Shown here: positions 43,635 through 52,515 of the stretch, piece after piece
Position numbering within the stretch: position 1 is the first letter of the stretch
How the letters are laid out: each line of letters starts with the position of its first letter
Assembly (NCBI RefSeq): GCF_011299575.1
Contig: NZ_CP049863.1
Coordinates: forward strand, 2,852,001-2,916,000
Origin: Leucobacter viscericola
GTDB taxonomy: Bacteria; Actinomycetota; Actinomycetes; Actinomycetales; Microbacteriaceae
Length of the DNA stretch: 64,000 nucleotides
Direction of reading: 5' to 3'
Program-made: the position numbers and the translations under genes
Notes under the pieces: model-generated
Database searches by the model: none
The model's input: only the letters and a program-made list of their open reading frames with translations
What the model was told of the DNA's origin: nothing

Positions 43635-44699
43635 ATGCTGAAAACCACCGAACGGCTGCACCTGCGAGTTGCCGGCGCGACGAGTCGCGAGCTTGGCCTC
43701 AGCAGAGGAACACAGCTGCGAGGCAGTCTTGCCGCGGCCTACACGAAGTACGCCGAGCTCTTTCGGGTGCTCGGGGTGAGCGAGGCGCAGGAGCGCGAGG
43801 GTGCTGATCGCGTGATCGAGGTGCTGCAGGGCTGGCGACCGGCCGCGGCAGAAGAGCTTGCGGGGATCGCCGAGGGCTCGGGTCTTGAACTCGCCCAGAT
43901 TGCGGCGCTCAACGCGCGCACGGAGATCATTGCCATGGGCCCGCGTGGCTCAAGCGAGTGCTCAACCATCACCGCGCAGATCGATGGCCACCGCTACGGG
44001 GTGCAGACCTGGGACTGGCACATTGAACTCGATCCGTTCTGGCACACACACGAGGTCACCGGCCCGGGATACCGCTACGCGGGCCTGACCGAGCAGGGCA
44101 TCGTCAGCAAGATCGGCGTCAATGAGGCCGGTCTCGCCCTGCACTTCAACATTCTGGGGCACCAGGCTGACGGCCCAGGGGGAGTGCCGATGCACGTACT
44201 CTCCTCCGTTGTGCTGTCGGAGTGTGCGACCGTGCGCGAAGCTGTCGAGCTGATCCGATCCGCCCCGATTGCCTCGTCGTCAGCGTTCACAATGCTCGAC
44301 GGAACCGAGGCCGTGTCTGTCGAGATGAGCCCGGCCGGGGTCTTCGAGATCGCCGAGGTCGATGGTGCGGTGCAGCGCACGAATCACTTCCAGAACAGCA
44401 CCCCGCTGGCGCACCAAAAGACCGAGGTCTACGAGCCCGACTCGACAGAGCGCCTGGAACTGATTCGGGAACGCCTGAGCTCGGGTGCACCGAGCGACCT
44501 CCCCGCAATGGTGGAGCTGCTGGTGAGCGGTGCCGGTGATCCGCCCCTCAGCTGCGTCGCCGACATGTCGAAGCAGTACGGGGAGCGCTGGGCGACACTC
44601 GCCACCATCGAGACCGACCCCGATGCGCGAATGATCCGCATTCTCGACGGAATGCCGACCGAGGCCGCGGGCGCGGAGTGGCGGGAGTTGCGCGCGTAA
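43635..44699 (+). CDS. C45 family autoproteolytic acyltransferase/hydrolase (IAT-like)
   Basis: This protein of about 354 residues belongs to the Ntn-hydrolase family of acyl-CoA:6-aminopenicillanate acyltransferase (peptidase C45). The likely nucleophile cysteine lies at about residue 100, in GSSECSTITAQ, and becomes N-terminal on self-cleavage. It is followed by the family region RYGVQTWDWH and later by VNEAGLALHFNI. No signal peptide is present. It follows the importer with 71 bp and probably shares its transcript, so hydrolysis of an imported N-acyl or peptide compound is likely. The start is uncertain: in-frame TTGs exist at 43599 and 43617. Confidence 0.85.
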   Translation: MLKTTERLHLRVAGATSRELGLSRGTQLRGSLAAAYTKYAELFRVLGVSEAQEREGADRVIEVLQGWRPAAAEELAGIAEGSGLELAQIAALNARTEIIAMGPRGSSECSTITAQIDGHRYGVQTWDWHIELDPFWHTHEVTGPGYRYAGLTEQGIVSKIGVNEAGLALHFNILGHQADGPGGVPMHVLSSVVLSECATVREAVELIRSAPIASSSAFTMLDGTEAVSVEMSPAGVFEIAEVDGAVQRTNHFQNSTPLAHQKTEVYEPDSTERLELIRERLSSGAPSDLPAMVELLVSGAGDPPLSCVADMSKQYGERWATLATIETDPDARMIRILDGMPTEAAGAEWRELRA

Positions 44700-44780
44700 G
44701 TTTTTGAGCGCTGGATGATCGGTCGGATGCTCGGGACATCGAGTCGGGTGGAACCTTCGAAACCTGGGGAGTATGGAACC

Positions 44781-46016
44781 ATGACGATGACCGCCCCCAT
44801 CCCAGTACAAACCACCCCGCCCGAGCACTCCGCCGGGGGCCAACAACGCCTGCCGTACGGGGCGCTGATCACGATGATGCTCATGAGCTTCTTTTTGGTC
44901 ACGGCCGAGTTCTTGCCGAGTGGCATGCTCACCCGAATTGCCGATGGCCTGGGCGTCACAACTGGCCAGGCGGGCCAGATGGTGTCGATCACGGCACTCG
45001 CTGGTCTGCTGGCCGCGCCGACTGTCGGCATCCTGCTGCCGCGGCTTGACCGGCGCTCACTGCTGATCTGGATGGCGATCGCGGCCACGGTCTCGAACGC
45101 GCTAGTTGCAGTGGCACCGAGCTTGATCCTCGTGATTCTTGCGCGCTTTCTGCTGGGTGTTGCCATCTCTGGGTTCTGGGCGATGTCGATTACGGTAGCC
45201 GCTCGCATCGCGGGGCCGGAACGTCTCGGGCGCGCGGTCATGTTCAACTCGGCTGGTGTTTCGCTTGCCACCGTGGCGGGTGTGCCGCTTGGAGTCATGC
45301 TGAGTGAACTGATCGACTGGCGCGGTGTGTTTTGGATTGCGGCCGCGCTGAGTGCCTTGCTCGCGGTGCTGCTGCGGGTGATGCTGCCGTCAGTTCCGGC
45401 GGCCGGTAGCGCGCGCCTGTCGACGCTGATCGCTGCGCTGCGGCGCCCCGGTATTGCCTTCGGTGTGGTCGCCAACGTGTTTGTTGTAGCTGGCCATTTT
45501 CTCGCGTACACCTACGTTCGTGTTGCGCTCGAGCGCGTGAGCGAGGGCGGAACTCGGATCGGCGCCGACACGATTGTGATCCTCTTGGCACTCTTTGGGC
45601 TCGGCGGTCTCATCGGTAACGCCGTGATCGGAATGATTGTGGATCGCCGCTACCGCGTGCTCGCCGTTCTGACACCGCTGATTATCTCGGGGTTCATCTT
45701 GCTCGTTGCGGTGGCCTCCGGTTCTCTGTGGGCGACCGGCGCCGCCGTGTTTGCCTGGGGATTCTTCTTCGCATCGTGGCTGCTCATCGCCAACACCTGG
45801 GTTGGGCACCGCATCCCAGATCAGTTGGAGGCGGGTGGGAGCCTGATCGTTGTTGGGTTCCAGTCGGGCATCATGATTGCAGCGGCCGCGGGTGGTGCAC
45901 TGGTTGACGTGCTTGGAATCGGCCCCGTGTTTGTTGCGGCGGCGATCCTGCTGCTGCTCGGTGCACTGCAGTTTGGGCTCTCCGACAGAATCTCGGAGCG
46001 GCACAGCCTGCGCTAG
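44781..46016 (+). CDS. MFS transporter (DHA1-like)
   Basis: This 411-residue protein has about twelve membrane segments. The first helix reads LITMMLMSFFLVTAEFLPSG, typical of the AraJ/YdhP-like group of major-facilitator exporters. A charged cytoplasmic loop with Arg (LPRLDRRSLLIWM) follows the second helix pair, as expected. GGGGAG lies upstream of the ATG at 44781. It follows the C45 gene, so it may export products of that pathway or a drug. It converges on the AraC gene with only 9 bp between stops. Confidence 0.85.
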   Translation: MTMTAPIPVQTTPPEHSAGGQQRLPYGALITMMLMSFFLVTAEFLPSGMLTRIADGLGVTTGQAGQMVSITALAGLLAAPTVGILLPRLDRRSLLIWMAIAATVSNALVAVAPSLILVILARFLLGVAISGFWAMSITVAARIAGPERLGRAVMFNSAGVSLATVAGVPLGVMLSELIDWRGVFWIAAALSALLAVLLRVMLPSVPAAGSARLSTLIAALRRPGIAFGVVANVFVVAGHFLAYTYVRVALERVSEGGTRIGADTIVILLALFGLGGLIGNAVIGMIVDRRYRVLAVLTPLIISGFILLVAVASGSLWATGAAVFAWGFFFASWLLIANTWVGHRIPDQLEAGGSLIVVGFQSGIMIAAAAGGALVDVLGIGPVFVAAAILLLLGALQFGLSDRISERHSLR

Positions 46017-46025
46017 TGCAGCGCG

Positions 46026-46943
46026 TCAGTGCGCTAGTGCAGTGCGCCAGGCAGACGGGGTCTTGCCGACGTGGCGGCGGAAGGCGCGGCTGAAGCCATC
46101 GTCTGAACCGTAGCCGCTGAGGCGGGCTGCCTCCGAGACACCGATGCCCTCGGCGAGGAGCTTCTGCGCCGAGCGGATGCGCACCTCGGCAACGTAGTTT
46201 GCGGGCGAGACCCCGGTTGCGGCCCTAAAACGCTCGGCGAACGAGGAGCGGGACATCGCCCCGGCGCGCGCGAGTGTGTCGAGCGTCCACTCCTTACTGG
46301 GATCAGCGTTGACGGCTTCAACCACTCGATCCAAATATGGATCATTGGTGGAAGAAGGCCAGCCGTCTGGCGCACAGCCTCGCAGCACCCACGCGCGAAT
46401 GACCGTCACAAGCACCGTGTTCGCCATCATCTTGCAGACCACAGACCCTCCGAGCTGGTTCGCGCAGAGATCTTTGTTGTCGCTCAGATTTGGGCCGAGC
46501 TGGGAGGCGAGCGCCGCGATAGCCGGTTCGCTTTCCAGCAGGTTGCGCACGGTGATCGTGTCTGGAAGCAGATTGAGCAGGTGCGCCGCGGACTCGGTGA
46601 AATCGAGTGAAGACACAAAGATGAATGCGGGATTGCTAAACCGCAGCGAGTGAGATTGCCGCCCAGTAAAGAGCAGCGCATCGCCGCTGGTGTAGCTCGT
46701 CTCTTGCGCAAATCGATCGACGCCCAGAGCGCCGCTGATCACGTACACGAGCGTGACGCTGCCCTTTGGGATCGTGATCACTTCTTCGGGGTGAACTACA
46801 ACGCGGTGCTGCCGAATCAGGTTGGCGTCAATACCAGAAAGCACGCGATCGATTGCCGAATCAGAGTGGCGGGTTTGCGGTACTGCTGCGGAGCCGTCGT
46901 GAGCCGACGAGACCGTCGTGTCAAAGAGTGTGAGTGAACTCAT
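46026..46943 (-). CDS. AraC family transcriptional regulator with cupin domain
   Basis: This 305-residue regulator has an N-terminal cupin (about residues 15-180, AraC-binding type: EEVITIPKGSVTLVYVISGA, GDALLFTGRQSHSL) and a C-terminal double HTH (WTLDTLARAGAMSRSSFAER, GVSEAARLSGYGSDDGFSRA). Regulators of this type often control oxidoreductase genes. It lies directly downstream of the LLM oxidoreductase on the same strand, separated by a hairpin. It also faces the MFS gene, and either could be a target. Confidence 0.88.
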   Translation of the reverse strand: MSSLTLFDTTVSSAHDGSAAVPQTRHSDSAIDRVLSGIDANLIRQHRVVVHPEEVITIPKGSVTLVYVISGALGVDRFAQETSYTSGDALLFTGRQSHSLRFSNPAFIFVSSLDFTESAAHLLNLLPDTITVRNLLESEPAIAALASQLGPNLSDNKDLCANQLGGSVVCKMMANTVLVTVIRAWVLRGCAPDGWPSSTNDPYLDRVVEAVNADPSKEWTLDTLARAGAMSRSSFAERFRAATGVSPANYVAEVRIRSAQKLLAEGIGVSEAARLSGYGSDDGFSRAFRRHVGKTPSAWRTALAH

Positions 46944-46972
46944 GCGGGAGACAACGTAGAGTTGCCTCCCGC
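46944..46972 (-). terminator. Hairpin between the LLM oxidoreductase and AraC genes
   Basis: GCGGGAG (46944-46950) pairs with CTCCCGC (46966-46972), and inside it CAAC (46952-46955) pairs with GTTG (46961-46964). It starts one base from the AraC ATG, so besides partial termination it could hide the AraC ribosome binding site. Confidence 0.7.
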
Positions 46973-46980
46973 TATTCCGG

Positions 46981-48057
46981 TTAGCTCTCGGAGAGGAGCT
47001 CGCGCACGCGCGGGATCACGGCCGTGCCGTAGAGTCCGACGCTAGACATGAGCTGCTCGTGAGGCATCGTGCCGCTTGAATACTTGAGATCGAAGCGGTC
47101 CACGCCAAGCGTGCGCACGGTCGATGCGATGCGCTGCGCGACGGTCTCGGGTGAGCCGACGTACAGCGATCCCGCGTCGGCTTCGTGCTCGAACTCTGCG
47201 CGGGTGGTGTTTGGCCAGCCGCGTTCCGATCCAATACGATTGCGGTTCTTTTCAAAGTGCAGCCAGAGCTGATCCCGAGCCTCCGCGTCGGTCTCGGCGA
47301 TGTGCCCCGGCGAGTGCACGCCGAGGGGCATCTGGTCACGACCGAGCTCGTCTTGCGTCTGCCGATAGAGGTTCGCGAATGGAAGGAAGCGCGCCGGGTC
47401 GCCACCGATAATCGCGAGCATCATCGGAATTCCCGCCTGCACGCTGCGCAGCACCGAGTGGGGGCTGCCGCCGACGCCGATCCAGGATCGCACGCCGTTT
47501 GGCTGCTCCGTCTTCGGATAGATCTCCTGGTTGACGAGCGGGCTGCGGTGTTTGCCTGACCAGGTCACGGGCCCCTCGGAGCGAAGCAGGTTGAAGAGGT
47601 CGAGCTTCTCGGCGAAGAGTGTCTCGTAGTCGCCCAGATCGTAACCGAACAGCGGAAATGACTCGGTGAACGATCCACGGCCGAGAATCACCTCGGCGCG
47701 TCCGTTGCTGACAGCGTCGAGTGTTGCGAAGCGCTGGTAGACCCGAACGGGGTCGTCACTCGACAGGATGGTCACGCCGGTTCCGAGCAGGATCCGCTCG
47801 GTCTTTCCCGCGATGGCCGCGAGAGTGATCTCGGGCGAACTGATGGCGAAGTCGTCGCGGTGGTGCTCGCCAAGAGTGATCGCGTCGACGCCGAGCTGGT
47901 CGGCAAGAACCGCCTGCTCGACAACGTTGCGGAGTACCTGCGCGTGGCTCTCGGGCTCTCCGCTCGCAGCGTGGGTGATGTCACCGAAGGTATCGAGGCC
48001 GAGGATCAGCTCGGACGCGCTCGCGCCGGCGACCGCTTGAATGGGGGAGTTGCTCAT
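46981..48057 (-). CDS. LLM class flavin-dependent oxidoreductase
   Basis: This protein of about 358 residues is a luciferase-like monooxygenase with a TIM barrel. Visible features are VDAITLGEHHRDDFAISSPE near residue 60, the flavin-binding strand ILLGTGVTILSSDDPVRVYQ, GRAEVILGRGSFTESFPLFG, and VGGSPHSVLRSVQAGIPMML. It uses FMNH2 or F420-type cofactor; the substrate is unknown. The ATG at 48057 is preferred because a longer frame into the YrdB region shows no family features. Confidence 0.88.
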   Translation of the reverse strand: MSNSPIQAVAGASASELILGLDTFGDITHAASGEPESHAQVLRNVVEQAVLADQLGVDAITLGEHHRDDFAISSPEITLAAIAGKTERILLGTGVTILSSDDPVRVYQRFATLDAVSNGRAEVILGRGSFTESFPLFGYDLGDYETLFAEKLDLFNLLRSEGPVTWSGKHRSPLVNQEIYPKTEQPNGVRSWIGVGGSPHSVLRSVQAGIPMMLAIIGGDPARFLPFANLYRQTQDELGRDQMPLGVHSPGHIAETDAEARDQLWLHFEKNRNRIGSERGWPNTTRAEFEHEADAGSLYVGSPETVAQRIASTVRTLGVDRFDLKYSSGTMPHEQLMSSVGLYGTAVIPRVRELLSES

Positions 48058-48109
48058 GCCGACTGTAACGGCAGAGCTGTCCCCTGTATTCCTTGGCGCT
48101 CGTGGCGGG

Positions 48110-48475
48110 CTAGCGGGTGCGAGTCGAAGCGAGGTAGCCGATGACCGCGGCGATGATCCCGAACAGCGCAGCCCAGACCCAGAAGATGCCAAAGCTGAGC
48201 ATCGCGGCGACGGCTGCGGCCAGAAGCAACAGCTCAACGAGCGCTTGCCCGAAGCGATCGGTGCGCAGCACAGGGCGCGGCGAAAGGAAAAGCGCCCAAA
48301 CGAGCACCGACAGCACCAAGAACCCGATGCCGGTCAAAACCCCGGGGAAGGGAAGCGGCCACTCGACAAAGCCCCACACGGTCACCGCGGCAATGGCGAT
48401 GAGGTGGAAGAGGCTGCGCAGCAGTACCAGGGTCGAACCTGAACGAGCGGGGGCGGAATTGGAAGTGCTGGTCAC
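48110..48475 (-). CDS. YrdB/DUF2568 family small membrane protein
   Basis: This 121-residue protein has four hydrophobic helices (for example SLFHLIAIAAVTVWGFVEW and ALVELLLLAAAVAAMLSFGI) and a short basic loop FLSPRPVLRTDRFGQ, matching DUF2568. The function is unknown. It starts at GTG and is followed 52 bp later by the LLM oxidoreductase on the same strand, so the two may be co-transcribed. Confidence 0.8.
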   Translation of the reverse strand: MTSTSNSAPARSGSTLVLLRSLFHLIAIAAVTVWGFVEWPLPFPGVLTGIGFLVLSVLVWALFLSPRPVLRTDRFGQALVELLLLAAAVAAMLSFGIFWVWAALFGIIAAVIGYLASTRTR

Positions 48476-48531
48476 CCGTATAGTCTACCGGCCCGGGGAG
48501 GCTCCTCTTGAACCGCTGCCATCAAGCTGAC

Positions 48532-48591
48532 AGGCCATGATCTGGTCGAGAAGCCATCCCGCAGAGTGGCCTCTCGACGAGATCATGGCCT
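48532..48591. repeat. Long hairpin in a divergent intergenic region
   Basis: 20-bp arms (48532-48551, AGGCCATGATCTGGTCGAGA, and 48572-48591) pair with one mismatch. A second stem, GCCA (48553-48556) with TGGC (48567-48570), lies inside. It stands between the divergent YrdB and amidohydrolase genes, so it is not at a gene end. An operator, 5' leader or leftover element is more likely than a terminator. Confidence 0.85.
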
Positions 48592-48724
48592 CTCGGCAGG
48601 AGGGGGCTGGTGGTTTAGTGGGTGCGCACCCAAGTGGTCCACTGAGGGTGGGGTTGCTAGCCTGAACAAGTAGACCAGAAGCGGGCCGCGGGCCTCATGA
48701 CATGCAAAGGCGGGTGCGACAACC

Positions 48725-49888
48725 ATGTTGGCAGCGCGCTCGATCCGAGTCATGGGTGATGACGGCAGCTTCTCCGCGCCGACGCGCGTGAGCTGGGCGA
48801 ACGGCCGATTTGAGCTCGGCGGAGATCCCGAGGCGACTGATCTCGATGGCTCCCGGCTCTGGATGATTCCCGGTTTCGTAGACACCCACCTGCACGCCGC
48901 GTGGCAGCAGTTCGATGCCGCCGATCGGGCGAACGCCGATCCGGAAGCTACCCAGCAGGCAATCGCCGAGGGACTCCGCCGCACACTCGAAGCGGGAGTC
49001 ACCACCGTGCGTGATGCGGGTGGGCTCACTGAAGAGATGCTGCGGGGGATCCCGGAACGCTCAAGGCCACGTGCGCAACTCGCGGTGACGCTCATCGATA
49101 GAGAAGCGGCGAGCGCCGCGGGCGGAGTTGCGGCGGCAACGAGCCAGGCACTTGAAGCGGGAGCGCGGTGGATCAAACTCGTCGCAACGGCGGGGGTGGC
49201 GGCTCCCGCGGGGGCCGGGCTCGATCCGGTGTACTCCGCCGCCGAGCAGAGTGACGCGGTACGCCTCGCCGAGCAGGCTGGCGCCGGTGTCATGGTGCAC
49301 GCGTGGGGTGGCCAGGCGATCGACGACGCGATCGAGGCGGGCGCGATGAGCATCGAGCACGGCATCTATCTGACGGACGCGCAGGCGAAAAGAGCGGCGA
49401 ATCGCGGCATGACACTCGTGCCAACACTGCGTATTTATCGGCTTGTGCAGCGCATGATCTCTTCGGGTGCTCTGCCAAGCGCGTTTCGCGCGCGCGTTGA
49501 CGAGGCCGTCGTCACCCACCCGCGAGCCGTGCTGCGTGCCCGTGATGCCGGGCTGCCAGTGGCACTCGGCACAGATTACGGAACCGCGGAGCAGCACGGC
49601 AGCAACCGCCGGGAGTTTGACGCGCTTGTTGAAGCCGGACTCACTCCGGGGGAGGCGCTGGTCGCGGCGACCCGCGCCGGCGCCGCCTTGCTTTCGCGTG
49701 TTGCCGTCGACCTGACGGTGGTGTCAGACGGCAGGATCGCCGAGGGCTCCATCGCGGATGCCGTGATCCTGCGCAACGACCCCAATATTCCCGGTGTGCT
49801 CAGCGCCCCCGAGGCGGTTTTCGCCGTGGTGCGCGGCGGCCACTTCTTCACCCCAGTCTTGACCACAACCCGAGAGGATCATCCGTGA
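48725..49888 (+). CDS. Amidohydrolase family protein (Xaa-Pro dipeptidase/imidazolonepropionase-like)
   Basis: This 387-residue metal-dependent hydrolase has a TIM-barrel amidohydrolase fold. Metal and catalytic motifs are PGFVDTHLHAAW, the carbamylated-lysine region GARWIKLVATAG, MVHAWGGQA, SIEHGIYLTD and LGTDYG. Relatives cleave dipeptides with C-terminal Pro, Arg or Lys, or N-acyl amino acids. Its stop overlaps the GTG of the binding protein, so it is the first gene of a four-gene importer operon and probably acts on the imported compound. Confidence 0.85.
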   Translation: MLAARSIRVMGDDGSFSAPTRVSWANGRFELGGDPEATDLDGSRLWMIPGFVDTHLHAAWQQFDAADRANADPEATQQAIAEGLRRTLEAGVTTVRDAGGLTEEMLRGIPERSRPRAQLAVTLIDREAASAAGGVAAATSQALEAGARWIKLVATAGVAAPAGAGLDPVYSAAEQSDAVRLAEQAGAGVMVHAWGGQAIDDAIEAGAMSIEHGIYLTDAQAKRAANRGMTLVPTLRIYRLVQRMISSGALPSAFRARVDEAVVTHPRAVLRARDAGLPVALGTDYGTAEQHGSNRREFDALVEAGLTPGEALVAATRAGAALLSRVAVDLTVVSDGRIAEGSIADAVILRNDPNIPGVLSAPEAVFAVVRGGHFFTPVLTTTREDHP

Positions 49889-51465
49889 CCCATCTGCCAG
49901 CTCCCCGCCGTCGGCGTTTTGCCCTCGCCGCTTCGGTTCTTGCCGCCGCGCTACTGCTCAGCGGGTGTGCTTCGGGGACCGATCCCGCACCGAGTGGCGA
50001 TGCTGCCAAGCCCGTGAGCGGCGGCACGCTCACCTTCGGCCGCGTGGCAGCCGTCAACAACCTTGATCTGAATCAGCAGATCACGGCTAACAACGCCTTC
50101 GCGATCGACAAGATCTTTGAGCCCCTGGTTAGCTTTGACGAAAACGGCAAGATCATTCCCTGGCTGGCCGACTACACCGTTTCTGATGACGGCCTCAGCT
50201 ACGTGTTCAAGCTTCGAGACGGCCTCAAATTTTCGAACGGGAAGGCCGTGACCCCCAAGGACGTCGACTTTTCGCTCAGTCGCCACCTTGAGGTTGAGGG
50301 ACCGCTGCCGCTGAGCGCGCCCATCGAATCGATCGCGGAGACCGGCGAACACGAGGTCACGATCACCCTCAGCGAGAAGTACACCCCGTTTTTGTCGGAG
50401 CTCGCCGGGTTCTCGAACGGCATCTTCCCGGCCGATTTTGGTGGCAAATCCGAGAAGGAGTTCTTCAAGAACCCCATCGGTACTGGTCCGTTTGTCGTGG
50501 ACAAGTGGGATCCGAACGGCGACATCAGCTTCGTGAGGAACACCCACTACTGGCAGAAGGGCAAACCGTATCTCGACGGTCTGGTCTACAAGTTCATCGC
50601 TGATGACACCCAGCTGCAGCAGCAGCTCGCGGCAGGGCAGATCGACGCGATCGACACCGTTCCGGCAGCAAACGCTGCGGCCGTAGATTCAGCCGCAAAT
50701 ACGGTGCTCTCGAAGACCGAATCGTGGTCGACGGAGCAGGTGTTCTTCAACACGCAGCGTAAAGAGTTTGCGGATGAGCACGTGCGCCGTGCGATTGCGC
50801 ACGCACTCGACCGCAAGGGGATCACCGCGGCAACGAGCTTCGACACGGCCGAGGTAGCCAACGTTCTGCTGCCCCCGAGCATCCTGTACTCGGCAAACGA
50901 CGAGAAAGGGATCGCCCTCTCGTACGATATTTCGGCCGCGAAGAAGGAACTGGCGGCCTCCGCGTTCCCGAACGGATTCACGATCACCCTGCTGCTCGCG
51001 AGTGGCAATTCGCAGCGCGCCCAGATTGCTCAGATCGTTCAAGAATCACTCGCCAAGATCGGGATCACCGTCAAGATCGAGCAGCTCGACATTGCGGTGT
51101 TCCGCGAGCGTTTTTTCGCTTACGACTTCGACTTCATGCTCAACAGTGGTCAGTCGGACGCGCCGGACCCCAACGGGTTTATTACGTTCCAGGCCGACCC
51201 AGATGGCTTCAGCAAGTCTTACTGGACGCACTACTCAAATGACGAGGTCACCAAGCTGATGCTTGAGGGGCGCACGACTCCCGACGGGCCCGAACGAGAG
51301 GCGATCTACCTCAAGATTCAGCAGATTCTCGCGGATCAGGTGCCTTACATTCCGCTGTTCTTCCCATCAAACCTCAAAGCGACAACCGACAAGGTGCACG
51401 ACTTTGTGGTGCTGCCGAACGGGAGCGTGCGGTTCCAAGACGCGTGGCTTGACGCCAAGAAGTAA
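49885..51465 (+). CDS. ABC transporter substrate-binding lipoprotein, family 5
   Basis: This 526-residue lipoprotein has signal peptide ALAASVLAAALLLSGCASG with lipobox LSGCAS. Family-5 features include FKLRDGLKFSNGKAVTPKDV near residue 115 and VRRAIAHALDRKGI near residue 300. It begins at GTG, overlapping the amidohydrolase stop. It is only distantly similar to the binding protein at 38344, so the two importers probably take up different compounds. Confidence 0.9.
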   Translation: MTHLPAPRRRRFALAASVLAAALLLSGCASGTDPAPSGDAAKPVSGGTLTFGRVAAVNNLDLNQQITANNAFAIDKIFEPLVSFDENGKIIPWLADYTVSDDGLSYVFKLRDGLKFSNGKAVTPKDVDFSLSRHLEVEGPLPLSAPIESIAETGEHEVTITLSEKYTPFLSELAGFSNGIFPADFGGKSEKEFFKNPIGTGPFVVDKWDPNGDISFVRNTHYWQKGKPYLDGLVYKFIADDTQLQQQLAAGQIDAIDTVPAANAAAVDSAANTVLSKTESWSTEQVFFNTQRKEFADEHVRRAIAHALDRKGITAATSFDTAEVANVLLPPSILYSANDEKGIALSYDISAAKKELAASAFPNGFTITLLLASGNSQRAQIAQIVQESLAKIGITVKIEQLDIAVFRERFFAYDFDFMLNSGQSDAPDPNGFITFQADPDGFSKSYWTHYSNDEVTKLMLEGRTTPDGPEREAIYLKIQQILADQVPYIPLFFPSNLKATTDKVHDFVVLPNGSVRFQDAWLDAKK

Positions 51466-51537
51466 CCGGTCGTGGAGGGTCCCGAGCCGTGGTGCGGTTC
51501 GGGACCAAATGTCGTGGGTGCAAGATAGTGTGATTTC

Positions 51538-52515
51538 GTGGTCAAGCAGGCAGTAGCAACGGTCGCCCGGGTAACCGGGCGGCTGCTCGCGCGCGTGCTG
51601 CCCGTGATGCTGGGTGTGGTTGTTGCGGTCTTCTTTCTACTGCGGCTGGTTCCCGGAGACCCGGCCCGCATGATTTTGGGGGAGCGAGCCACTCCCGAGT
51701 CCATCGCCGCTCTGCAAGAGCAGCTGGGCCTCAACCTGCCACTGTGGCAGCAATTCTGGGACTTCCTCACGCAGCTGGTTACCCAGTTCGACACTGGCGA
51801 CTCGCTCGTCACCGGCACATCCTCGCGTCTACTTATCGCAGAGCGCGCGCCCGTGAGCCTCGGCATTGTTGTGTTTGCGGTGGTGCTCGCGATCCTCATC
51901 GCGGTTCCGCTCGCGGTCGCGGCGGCTCGTAACAGGGACGGCTGGGCCGACCACGTGGTGAGAATTCTGCCAACTGTTGGCATGGGCATGCCGCTGTTCT
52001 GGATCGGTCTTCTGCTCATTATCGTGTTCGCCGTGCAACTGCACTGGTTTCCCGTTGGGGGAGTTGGATCAGGGCCGGGTGAACCACTGCGCAGCCTATT
52101 TTTGCCAGCGCTCGCCGTTGCCTTGGGTCTCGCGCCGCCGCTCATTCGGTCGTTGCGTGCACAGCTCATCGAGGTGTTTGAAGCCGATTTCGTGACCACC
52201 TTTCGCGCCGCCCGCGTGCCTGAGCGTCGCATTCTGGGCAGGCACGTGCTGCGAAACGCCGTGCTCCCCACGCTCACACTGCTGAGTGTGAGCACCGCCT
52301 ACCTGATCGGTGGCACACTCGTTGTGGAGAAGGTTTTTGGCATTAATGGACTTGGCACCCTGCTGTTTCAGTCCATCGGCAGCCGCGATTTTCCCGTGGT
52401 GCAGGGTGTTGCCCTGTACTGCGCCATCCTCGTGGTGATCGTTACGACGGTCGCGGGTGCGCTCGCGGCGCTGCTAGATCCGCGGCTACGCACGACCAAG
52501 GGTGGGCGATCGTGA
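51538..52515 (+). CDS. ABC transporter permease (DppB type)
   Basis: This 325-residue permease has six or so membrane segments. It starts at GTG 51538, 72 bp after the binding-protein gene. The family core LRLVPGDPARMILGERATPE lies near residue 40, and the cytoplasmic loop FVTTFRAARVPERRILGRHV near residue 220. Its stop overlaps the GTG of the fused permease-ATPase gene. Confidence 0.88.
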   Translation: MVKQAVATVARVTGRLLARVLPVMLGVVVAVFFLLRLVPGDPARMILGERATPESIAALQEQLGLNLPLWQQFWDFLTQLVTQFDTGDSLVTGTSSRLLIAERAPVSLGIVVFAVVLAILIAVPLAVAAARNRDGWADHVVRILPTVGMGMPLFWIGLLLIIVFAVQLHWFPVGGVGSGPGEPLRSLFLPALAVALGLAPPLIRSLRAQLIEVFEADFVTTFRAARVPERRILGRHVLRNAVLPTLTLLSVSTAYLIGGTLVVEKVFGINGLGTLLFQSIGSRDFPVVQGVALYCAILVVIVTTVAGALAALLDPRLRTTKGGRS

